A stretch of DNA of 5,652 nucleotides from Chloroflexota bacterium (GTDB lineage Bacteria > Chloroflexota > UBA6077 > CF-72). The translations under genes and the position numbers were made by a program. Positions 1 to 5,400 of the stretch are shown here, one piece after another. The notes beneath the pieces are model-generated. The model was not told where the DNA came from and searched no databases. It saw only the letters and a list, made by a program, of their open reading frames with translations. The stretch lies in NCBI GenBank assembly GCA_019247135.1, contig JAFAPL010000717.1, positions 1-5,652 of the forward strand. The letters run 5' to 3'. Every line of letters starts with the position of its first letter. Positions within the stretch are counted from its first letter, which is position 1.

Positions 1-651
1 CGGGAGTGGGACAAACGCTGGAACGTCGCCGACGATCAGCAGCCGGATCGCTGGCGCGAGCCGGATCCACTCGTCATGAGTGTCGTGCCAGCGCTACGCG
101 AACGCGGCGGGACGCGGGCGCTCGATCTCGGCTGCGGGCTCGGACGCCACGCACACCTCCTCGCCAGCGAAGGTTTTTCGCCCGTCGTCGGCCTGGACGG
201 CAGCGACGCGGGCCTGGCGTACGCGCGCAGGCACGCCGAGGCCGCGGGCCTGTCCATCGATTACCGCCAGGGCGCGTTCTACGAGATCCCATTCGCCGAC
301 AGCAGCTTCGACCTGGTGGTTGGCTGGAACGTGATCTACCACGGCGACGGCGACGTGGTGCGGCGAACACTGGATGAGATCCGGCGGGTGCTCGCCCAGG
401 GAGGCCTGTACGTCGCAACCATGCTGTCCAAGCGCAACACGCGCTTCGGCAAGGGCCGCGAGGTGCGACCGGACACGTTCGTGGTCGATGACGCCCTGGG
501 CGACGAAGTGCATCCGCACTTCTACTGCGAGTCGCGGCGTTTGCTCCAGCTACACCACGGCTTCGAGGTGCTGGAGCTGCGTGACCGCGAGCAGGGCGGC
601 CGCGGAGCATGGCACTGGGAATTCATCCTGGAGCGTCAGGCCGCGGGCTGA
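1..651 (+). CDS. class I SAM-dependent methyltransferase (TehB-like), 5' partial
   Basis: The reading frame is open from base 1 to a TGA at 649-651, giving 216 visible residues. It is predicted to be a soluble cytoplasmic enzyme that transfers a methyl group from S-adenosylmethionine; the acceptor cannot be read from the sequence. Motif I, LDLGCGLGR, is at visible residues 41-49. The second strand ends in GLDGSDAGL (64-72), whose D66 is the expected ribose-binding acidic residue. The loop PFADSSFDLVVGWN (97-110) matches the usual motif before strand 4, and EIRRVLAQGGLYV (126-138) is the usual helix and strand-5 hairpin. The opening REWDKRWN and the tail HPHFYCES (171-178) plus WHWEFILER (204-212) resemble TehB-like or Methyltransf_11/25 proteins. 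The internal ATG at 76 is not the likely start, because family-like sequence (WDKRWN) lies upstream and the true start is probably a few codons outside the window. The propeller gene follows after 37 bp. Family assignment is firm; a tellurite role is speculative. Confidence 0.9.
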   Translation, partial: REWDKRWNVADDQQPDRWREPDPLVMSVVPALRERGGTRALDLGCGLGRHAHLLASEGFSPVVGLDGSDAGLAYARRHAEAAGLSIDYRQGAFYEIPFADSSFDLVVGWNVIYHGDGDVVRRTLDEIRRVLAQGGLYVATMLSKRNTRFGKGREVRPDTFVVDDALGDEVHPHFYCESRRLLQLHHGFEVLELRDREQGGRGAWHWEFILERQAAG

Positions 652-654
652 ACA

Positions 655-670
655 CTGCGCGCCGTCGCAG
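655..670 (+). other. small inverted repeat after the methyltransferase stop
   Basis: CTGCG (655-659) pairs with CGCAG (666-670) around a 6-base loop, directly after the methyltransferase stop codon. The stem is short and is followed by GGCGGG, not a T-run, so it is not a convincing intrinsic terminator. It could be a weak 3'-end hairpin of the upstream mRNA or chance in GC-rich DNA. Confidence 0.25.
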
Positions 671-676
671 GGCGGG

Positions 677-682
677 TACAGT
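677..682 (+). promoter_or_regulatory. candidate -10 element for the propeller gene (leaderless start)
   Basis: The hexamer TACAGT matches TATAAT at four positions, including the key T1, A2 and T6. It ends six bases before the GTG at 689, so a transcript starting at the normal distance from a -10 would begin at or next to the start codon. No clear -35 hexamer is visible; CTGCGC at 655-660 is poor. The only SD-like stretch, AGGGCGGG at 669-676, is 12 bases from the start and too distant to be good. The same geometry recurs at the gene starting at 5401. Confidence 0.45.
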
Positions 683-688
683 GAGCGG

Positions 689-3600
689 GTGACTGATCCT
701 CTGCGCGGTGTGGAGTGGCGGCTGATCGGGCCGTACCGCGGCGGGCGCGTCGTTGCCGTCGCGGGTGACTGGGCCCACCCACGGATTTTCTACTTCGGCT
801 CGACCGGCGGCGGAGTCTGGAAGACGACCGACGGTGGCATCTACTGGCAGAACGTCTCGGACGGTTTCTTTCAGCGCGCATCAGTGGGCGCCATCGCGGT
901 CGCAGCCTCGGATCCGAACGTCATTTATGTCGGCATGGGGGAAAGCACGATTCGCGGCAACGTCTCGCACGGAGACGGGGTGTATCGCTCCACGGACGCG
1001 GGCAAGACGTGGAAACATCTCGGCCTCGCGGACACGCGCCACATTGGCAAGGTCCGTGTGCATCCCACGAATCCGGACATCGCATACGTGGCCGCGCTCG
1101 GCCACGCGCATGGACCGAACCGTGAGCGCGGCGTTTATCGCACCCGAGACGGTGGCGCCACGTGGGACCAGGTTCTATTCCGTAGCGAAGACGCGGGCGC
1201 CGTCGACCTCAGCATGGACCCGAACAACCCGCGCATCATCTACGCGTCAACCTGGGAAGCCCGACGCAACTTCTGGAGCCTGACCAGCGGCGGACCCGGC
1301 AGCGGCCTCTGGAAAACCATCGACGGCGGCGACACCTGGACCGAGCTCTCGCATAATCGCGGACTGCCCAAAGGGGTACTCGGCAAGATCGGAGTCGCCG
1401 TATCCGGCGCCCGTCCGGATCGTGTCTTTGCCATCGTCGAAGCCGAGGACGGCGCGGTCTTCAGATCAGATGACGCCGGCGAGAGCTGGCAAAAGCTGAG
1501 CGATGACCGTCAGCTGCGAGAACGCGCCTGGTACTACAACCACATCATTGCCGATCCGCGCGATCCAGAAACGGTGTGGGTGCTGAACACCGACACCTGG
1601 AAGTCCAACGACGGTGGTCACACGTTTTCCACGTTCGCGATTCCGCACGGCGACAACCACGATCTGTGGATCGACCCCAACGACACGCTGCGCATGATCG
1701 AAGGCAATGACGGTGGAGCTACTGTCACGTTCGACGGGGGCGCGAGCTGGTCGTCCCTGTACAACCAGCCAACGGCGGAGTTCTATCACGTCACCACGGA
1801 TGTACGGACCCCGTACCGCGTCTACGGCGCGCAGCAGGACAACACGACCATTACCGTACCGAGTCGGTCTCCGCTCGTCGCGATCACCAATACGCAATCC
1901 TTCGACATCGGCGGTGGAGAAAGCGGCTACATCGCGGTCCGTCCCGATGACCCCGATATCGTGTTCGCCGGGAGCTATCAGGGCTATCTAACGCGCTACG
2001 ACCATCGCACCGGACAGATGCGCTCCATCGAGGTCTGGCCCGACACCACGCTCGGCGCCGGAGCGACAGAAGCGAAATACCGGTTCCAATGGACGTATCC
2101 CATCTTGCTGTCGCCACATGACCCGAACGTGCTGTATGTGACTGGTAACCACGTCTTCAGGTCATTCGACGAGGGCCAGACGTGGAACATGATCAGCCCG
2201 GACCTGACGCGCAACGATCCGAGCAAGCTCGGATCCTCCGGTGGTCCGCTGACCCAGGACAACACCGGCGCCGAGTATTACTGCACGATCTTTGCATTCG
2301 CCGAGTCACCCGTGCAGCGTGGAGTGCTGTGGGCTGGCTCCGACGATGGATTGATCCACATCTCGCGCGACAACGGCGAATCCTGGCAGAACGTGACTCC
2401 GCCAGACCTGCCGGAGTGGACGCTGATCAGCATCATCGAACCTTCACCGCATGACCCGTCTACCGCGTACGTCGCGGCGACGCGTTACAAGCTGGACGAC
2501 TTCGCGCCGTACCTGTTCAAGACCAACGACTACGGGTCGTCGTGGACTCGGATCGACGCTGGCTTGCCAGAAAACGTGTTTTGCCGCGCGATCCGTGTCG
2601 ATCCGAAACAACCAGGTCTCCTCTACGCCGGCCTCGAAACAGGAGTGTGGGTCTCCTACGACGACGGTGGGTCATGGCATGAATTGAAAGGGAACCTTCC
2701 CACCGTGCCGATCCATGATCTCGTGGTACGCGAGCCGCAAGGCGATCTCGTGCTTGCGACGCATGGGCGTTCGTTCTGGATACTCGACGATCTGAGCCCA
2801 GTGCGGCAGCTGGGTGATGCTGGCGCCGACGTGGCACTCGTAAAGCCGCGGACCGCGGTGCGGTACCTGTCCAACGGCGGCTTCGCGCACCGCGCCGTGC
2901 CTGGCAACAACTATCGCATGCCTGGCGCCACGATGGTCACCTATCGCCAGGTGGAGGATCCGCGGACAGGTGAGAAGGTCACCGAGTACGTGGATTCGGC
3001 CAAGAATCCTCCGGACGGCGCGATCATCTCGTACTTTCTGCCATCCAAACCCGAGGACGACATTACGCTGACGTTACTGTATCCGGATGGCACCGAGATC
3101 CGGTCGTTCTCCAGCCACGAACCGGAGAGTGAGGAAGAAAAGAAGAAGCAGCACGATCCCCGGATTCCAAAGGAGGAAGGACTGAACCGGTTCGTCTGGA
3201 ACCTGCGGTATCCGGATGCGGTGCGCATCGAGGACGACGACGCGGCAAACGAGCTGGTGGAAGAGGGCATCCACGGGCCGGTGGTTGCACCTGGTTCGTA
3301 CCGCGTGCGGCTGCGGGTCGGCGATCAGACTTTTGAAGAGCCGTTCGATGTCGCCGCGGATCCGCGGATCGCTGCATCAACTCAGGATCTGAGAGCGCAG
3401 TTCGAGCTGTTGCTCCGCATCCGCGAAAAGGTGTCAGAGACCCACACGGGCATCAACCGGCTGCGTGCCTTGCGTCGTCGCGCCGAGGACTTCGTCAAGC
3501 GGGCGCGGGAGGCCGGTGGCCAGCAAGCTCTCGAGTCGGCCGCTCAGGCGGTGGTGGATGCGTTGAAACCGATCGAGGAGCAGCTCATGCAGCCACAGGC

Positions 3601-3838
3601 AAAGACGCGCGCGGACACGCTGAACGTCCCCGTGCGCCTGAACGGCAAGCTCGCGTCGCTCGTCGGCGTCATCAACAGTGCCGATACGGTGCCGACCGCA
3701 TCGTCTGTAGCCGTATTTCACGAGCTGTCCGAGCGTGTGGACGCCCAGCTCGCCGCGCTGCGCTCGGTCATCGACAACCAGGTCGCGGAACTGAACAACG
3801 CGATCCGCCAGGCGAATCTGGAGCCAGTCGGCGCGTAA
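689..3838 (+). CDS. Asp-box (BNR) beta-propeller protein, sortilin/VPS10-like 'glycosyl hydrolase' family
   Basis: The product has 1049 residues, typical of the large family annotated as glycosyl hydrolase, VPS10 or sortilin-like. The molecular role is not established: the match is to propeller repeats, and I see no defined sialidase catalytic set. The start is GTG 689, just before DPLRGVEWRLIGPYRGGR, where the conserved family region begins. Eleven Asp-boxes (S/T-x-D-x-G-x-S/T-W/F) begin near residues 46, 101, 152, 210, 260, 306, 347, 492, 559, 612 and 656. Family hallmarks include DNHDLWIDPND (322-332), IEGNDGGA (337-344), YGAQQDNTT (379-387), YVAATRYKLDD (594-604) and ATHGRSFWILDD (690-701). 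An Ig/FlgD-like segment follows, with GLNRFVWNLRYP (831-842) and VAPGSYRVRLRV (866-877). Helical C-terminal stretches cover roughly 897-968 and 1008-1044. Family members usually carry an export signal, but none is visible here, so this copy may be cytoplasmic. The open frame continues upstream to 374, but that part is an Arg/Cys-rich shadow of the methyltransferase. Confidence 0.92.
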   Translation: MTDPLRGVEWRLIGPYRGGRVVAVAGDWAHPRIFYFGSTGGGVWKTTDGGIYWQNVSDGFFQRASVGAIAVAASDPNVIYVGMGESTIRGNVSHGDGVYRSTDAGKTWKHLGLADTRHIGKVRVHPTNPDIAYVAALGHAHGPNRERGVYRTRDGGATWDQVLFRSEDAGAVDLSMDPNNPRIIYASTWEARRNFWSLTSGGPGSGLWKTIDGGDTWTELSHNRGLPKGVLGKIGVAVSGARPDRVFAIVEAEDGAVFRSDDAGESWQKLSDDRQLRERAWYYNHIIADPRDPETVWVLNTDTWKSNDGGHTFSTFAIPHGDNHDLWIDPNDTLRMIEGNDGGATVTFDGGASWSSLYNQPTAEFYHVTTDVRTPYRVYGAQQDNTTITVPSRSPLVAITNTQSFDIGGGESGYIAVRPDDPDIVFAGSYQGYLTRYDHRTGQMRSIEVWPDTTLGAGATEAKYRFQWTYPILLSPHDPNVLYVTGNHVFRSFDEGQTWNMISPDLTRNDPSKLGSSGGPLTQDNTGAEYYCTIFAFAESPVQRGVLWAGSDDGLIHISRDNGESWQNVTPPDLPEWTLISIIEPSPHDPSTAYVAATRYKLDDFAPYLFKTNDYGSSWTRIDAGLPENVFCRAIRVDPKQPGLLYAGLETGVWVSYDDGGSWHELKGNLPTVPIHDLVVREPQGDLVLATHGRSFWILDDLSPVRQLGDAGADVALVKPRTAVRYLSNGGFAHRAVPGNNYRMPGATMVTYRQVEDPRTGEKVTEYVDSAKNPPDGAIISYFLPSKPEDDITLTLLYPDGTEIRSFSSHEPESEEEKKKQHDPRIPKEEGLNRFVWNLRYPDAVRIEDDDAANELVEEGIHGPVVAPGSYRVRLRVGDQTFEEPFDVAADPRIAASTQDLRAQFELLLRIREKVSETHTGINRLRALRRRAEDFVKRAREAGGQQALESAAQAVVDALKPIEEQLMQPQAKTRADTLNVPVRLNGKLASLVGVINSADTVPTASSVAVFHELSERVDAQLAALRSVIDNQVAELNNAIRQANLEPVGA
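824..2677 (+). repeat. eleven Asp-box repeats (protein-level) in the propeller gene
   Basis: This is a protein-level repeat, not a tandem DNA repeat. Units include STDAGKTW (101-108), TRDGGATW (152-159), TIDGGDTW (210-217), SDDAGESW (260-267), TFDGGASW (347-354), SFDEGQTW (492-499), SRDNGESW (559-566), TNDYGSSW (612-619) and SYDDGGSW (656-663). Variant units are TTDGGIYW (46-53) and SNDGGHTF (306-313). Spacing is about 41-58 residues in the first block (46-354) and 44-67 in the second (492-663), consistent with propeller blades. The 138 residues between the blocks have no box. Confidence 0.85.
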
Positions 3839-3841
3839 CTA
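3836..3841. other. abutting convergent stop codons
   Basis: The TAA of the propeller gene (3836-3838) directly abuts the TAG of the minus-strand gene (plus-strand CTA, 3839-3841), leaving no intergenic base. No hairpin with a following T-run is seen on either side, so any termination signal must lie inside the opposing coding sequence or be factor-dependent. Confidence 0.9.
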
Positions 3842-5236
3842 GCTGCTGAGCCGGACGCTGCCGCTGCTCGTCTGGATGTCTAAGGTGGCGCTCGGCGCAG
3901 GGCTGCCGAGCGTCGCCTGCAGCGAGTTGCGCTGCTGATTGACGCCGCTCAGCGGCAGGTTGCCGGTACTGATGCTGCCGCTGTTGGTCTGGACGTTCAA
4001 CTGGACGGCGCTACCGGGCGACAGAACCAGGTCGACCGAGCCGCTCGAGCTGCGAATGGTGGCCGCGTCGGTGAACGCGCCATCCACGTGAATGGAGCCG
4101 CTGCTGGATCCCGCTTCCGTCAGGTGCTGCAGGTGGCTCGCGCGGATCTGTCCGCTGCTGGTGTTCACCGTCACCGCGCCGGTCAGGTTTGCCAGTGTGA
4201 CCGAACCCGACGTCGCCGAGACGGCGACGTTACCAGTAACGCCATCGATGTCGATATCGCCACTGCTCGACTGCGCACGCACGGCGATCGCCGCCGGTAC
4301 CTCGATCGCGTAATCCACCGAGCTCGCGCCAGCGACCTGGAAAAAGCCGCTGCCCGGAGAGCTCGATTGCAGTGATGCACCGTCGGGGCTCGGAGTGAGC
4401 GTGACGGTCGGCCCGCGGCCGCCCACGCTGAAGTGGCGTGTGGCGACGACGTGCACGGTCGACGGGTCCGCCCCGACGCGGACGGTGGTGGCGCCGCTCG
4501 GGTTACTGACGGTGAGCGTTTGGCCGGCGTTGATTGGGGCGACCAGCGTCTGCGTGTCGGCGAAGGGTGAGGGTCCAAAGCTCGGGGCGAGGCCCGTGCG
4601 CGCCAGCGCGCCGCCGGCCGCGACGCTGCTGGCCGCGGCCAGCAGGCCATAGAGCAACAGGGCTATGCCACCGAGCGTGCCGATCGGGCGCCGCACACCA
4701 GGTGGCAGGTAGTCCCGCAACAGCAGCCACACACCGAGAAGCACCAGTGCCGCGGGCCAGAACGAGACGATCCAGCTCAGGGAAGCCAGTGGCGCGAGGT
4801 TCGTCAGGCCGAAGAGCACCAGGCCAAGACAGATCAGGACGGTCGCGGGAAACAGCGGCCAGATCGCCCACGGCCGCAGTCCGAACACGTACACGAGGGC
4901 GAAACCGACGCCGAGCAGAACGAAGAACCAGCCACCTCCGGTGACCGGTTGCGGCGTGCCTGCGAGGGGCAGGCTGATGTACGTGCCGAGGGCGACGAGC
5001 AGCCCGGCCGGCACGGCATAGCCGTAGCGACCGGTGGCCAGCCGACCAACCAGAAACGCGATGCCCAGGCCGACCAGGATGAGTCCACCCCGGCCGCGCT
5101 CTGGGACGAGATTGCCGAGCAGGAAGACGACGCCGAGCGTGATCAGCACGAACGGCCACAGGCTGCGCGAGCGACGCGGGCCGGGTTGGGATAGATCCGT
5201 CGGGGCGTGCTGCGGCTGCGGCGAGGTCATCGTCAT
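3839..5236 (-). CDS. multi-pass membrane protein: LiaI/LiaF-type (DUF5668) TM region plus DUF4097 repeat domain
   Basis: The product has 465 residues. A polar N-terminus (1-25, Pro/Gln/Arg-rich) precedes about seven hydrophobic segments at roughly 27-44, 50-66, 72-90, 102-119, 124-144, 154-173 and 187-207. Motifs such as WPFVLITLGVVFLLGN and AIWPLFPATVLICLGLVL are typical of LiaI/LiaF-like (DUF5668) regions. From about 229 to the end there is a Ser/Gly/Thr-rich beta-strand domain of the DUF4097 type, with recurring SSG-D/S/Q-I/V turns near 323, 341, 359, 377, 396, 417 and 456, probably a beta-solenoid. Related proteins are linked to envelope-stress sensing, and LiaF restrains the LiaRS system; that role here is inference, because no kinase, regulator or anti-sigma gene is adjacent. 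With seven segments and a cytoplasmic N-terminus the repeat domain would be extracytoplasmic, but the count is by eye. A second ATG at 5230 is a good alternative start: AGAAG lies six to seven bases before it, whereas the first ATG has no properly spaced SD. Confidence 0.85.
   Translation of the reverse strand: MTMTSPQPQHAPTDLSQPGPRRSRSLWPFVLITLGVVFLLGNLVPERGRGGLILVGLGIAFLVGRLATGRYGYAVPAGLLVALGTYISLPLAGTPQPVTGGGWFFVLLGVGFALVYVFGLRPWAIWPLFPATVLICLGLVLFGLTNLAPLASLSWIVSFWPAALVLLGVWLLLRDYLPPGVRRPIGTLGGIALLLYGLLAAASSVAAGGALARTGLAPSFGPSPFADTQTLVAPINAGQTLTVSNPSGATTVRVGADPSTVHVVATRHFSVGGRGPTVTLTPSPDGASLQSSSPGSGFFQVAGASSVDYAIEVPAAIAVRAQSSSGDIDIDGVTGNVAVSATSGSVTLANLTGAVTVNTSSGQIRASHLQHLTEAGSSSGSIHVDGAFTDAATIRSSSGSVDLVLSPGSAVQLNVQTNSGSISTGNLPLSGVNQQRNSLQATLGSPAPSATLDIQTSSGSVRLSS
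3854..4270 (-). repeat. degenerate beta-strand repeats with S-S-G turns (DUF4097 domain)
   Basis: Seven turns of the form (S/T/N)-S-G-(D/S/Q)-(I/V) have their glycines at residues 326, 343, 362, 380, 399, 419 and 459 of the minus-strand protein. The steps are 17, 19, 18, 19, 20 and 40 residues, a regular ladder with one position (about 439) lacking the turn. At DNA level this appears as recurring CCGCTGCTG- or CCGCTGCTC-like words on the plus strand, diverged enough to be coding repeats, not recent tandem duplication. Confidence 0.75.
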
Positions 5237-5283
5237 CTTCTAGGCTTTGACGCAACACGCAGGGCCAGGGTTGCAGGCCGCCC

Positions 5284-5293
5284 GCACGCGTGC
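5284..5293. promoter_or_regulatory. perfect 10-bp palindrome GCACGCGTGC
   Basis: GCACGCGTGC equals its own reverse complement over all ten bases; the flanking bases C5283 and T5294 break the symmetry. It lies about 48-57 bases upstream of the minus-strand ATG, a plausible place for a regulator site. No known regulator consensus is recognised. Confidence 0.4.
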
Positions 5294-5297
5294 TTTG

Positions 5298-5307
5298 TCT
5301 CGCGAGA
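5298..5307. promoter_or_regulatory. perfect 10-bp palindrome TCTCGCGAGA
   Basis: TCTCGCGAGA is a perfect palindrome whose centre is 14 bp from that of the preceding palindrome, so the two could present protein-binding sites about 1.3 helical turns apart. The two sites share the central CGCG but differ in their arms, which argues against one simple repeated operator. Confidence 0.4.
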
Positions 5308-5312
5308 GGTCT

Positions 5313-5329
5313 AAGGGGCTCTGCCCCTT
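5313..5329. repeat. inverted repeat AAGGGGC-TCT-GCCCCTT
   Basis: Seven perfect base pairs flank a three-base loop, giving a stable hairpin on either strand. The plus strand continues GAAAATTCCCC and the minus strand AGACCTC, so there is no T-run in either direction and it is not a standard intrinsic terminator. GC-rich hairpins of the GGGGCTCTGCCCC kind are often dispersed intergenic repeats, but only one copy is visible here. Confidence 0.5.
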
Positions 5330-5353
5330 GAAAATTCCCCCGGAGGATGTGCC

Positions 5354-5372
5354 CCGTCTGAACGTCGGACGG
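5354..5372. promoter_or_regulatory. 19-bp operator-like dyad over the -35 region of the DUF1684 gene
   Basis: CCGTCTGA (5354-5361) and TCGGACGG (5365-5372) are inverted repeats around ACG. Seven of the eight positions pair, and the exception, T5359/G5367, would be a G-U pair in RNA. If transcription starts at the ATG, the dyad spans about -47 to -29 and covers the expected -35 position, where a bound protein would block or recruit RNA polymerase. The regulator is unknown. Confidence 0.45.
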
Positions 5373-5388
5373 CAAGCCTGCGGCGCGG

Positions 5389-5394
5389 CATAAT
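5389..5394 (+). promoter_or_regulatory. candidate -10 element CATAAT for the DUF1684 gene (leaderless start)
   Basis: CATAAT matches TATAAT at five of six positions and ends six bases before the ATG at 5401, so the transcript is expected to start at or next to the start codon. The bases between (CCCCCG) hold no Shine-Dalgarno sequence and none is suitably placed further up. No good -35 is seen; that position lies inside the 19-bp dyad. Confidence 0.55.
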
Positions 5395-5400
5395 CCCCCG

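Larger units (their letters stand above)
5237..5400. promoter_or_regulatory. divergent intergenic region with multiple dyads
   Basis: This 164-bp region separates the divergent membrane-protein gene (-) and DUF1684 gene (+) and must hold the promoters of both unless one is transcribed from further away. It contains two perfect 10-bp palindromes, a hairpin-forming inverted repeat and a 19-bp operator-like dyad, listed separately. On the minus side the hexamer TAGAAG (plus 5237-5242) lies six bases before the alternative ATG at 5230, but it lacks the T6 of a good -10. No convincing ORF was found in it. Confidence 0.6.

Noticed and set aside
74..610. 178-residue minus-strand ORF opposite the methyltransferase
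   Set aside because: Arg/Pro/Ala-rich composition typical of antisense shadows in GC-rich DNA; the plus frame has clear methyltransferase motifs.
374..688. 5' extension of the propeller reading frame to an ATG at 374
   Set aside because: It overlaps the methyltransferase coding sequence by 278 bases and encodes Arg/Cys/Ser-rich shadow sequence unlike the family; family-like sequence begins just after GTG 689.
753..1283. 176-residue plus-strand ORF inside the propeller gene
   Set aside because: Ser/Arg/Thr-rich out-of-frame shadow; the Asp-boxes are in the other frame.
1466..1897. 143-residue minus-strand ORF opposite the propeller gene
   Set aside because: Its Val/Arg-rich sequence mirrors the conserved propeller codons on the plus strand; no domain recognised and no start signal.
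5252..5274. GCAAC/GTTGC inverted repeat with a 13-base gap near the minus-strand start
   Set aside because: Only five pairs with a long gap; within chance expectation for this composition.
5247..5275. TTGACG as a plus-strand -35 element
   Set aside because: No -10-like hexamer lies 16-18 bases downstream (the position reads GTTGCA), and it is too far from the plus-strand ATG.
5342..5361. GGAGG followed by ATG and a four-codon ORF in the intergenic region
   Set aside because: The GGAGG touches the ATG with no spacing and the ORF ends after four codons (MCPV), so it is unlikely to be translated.
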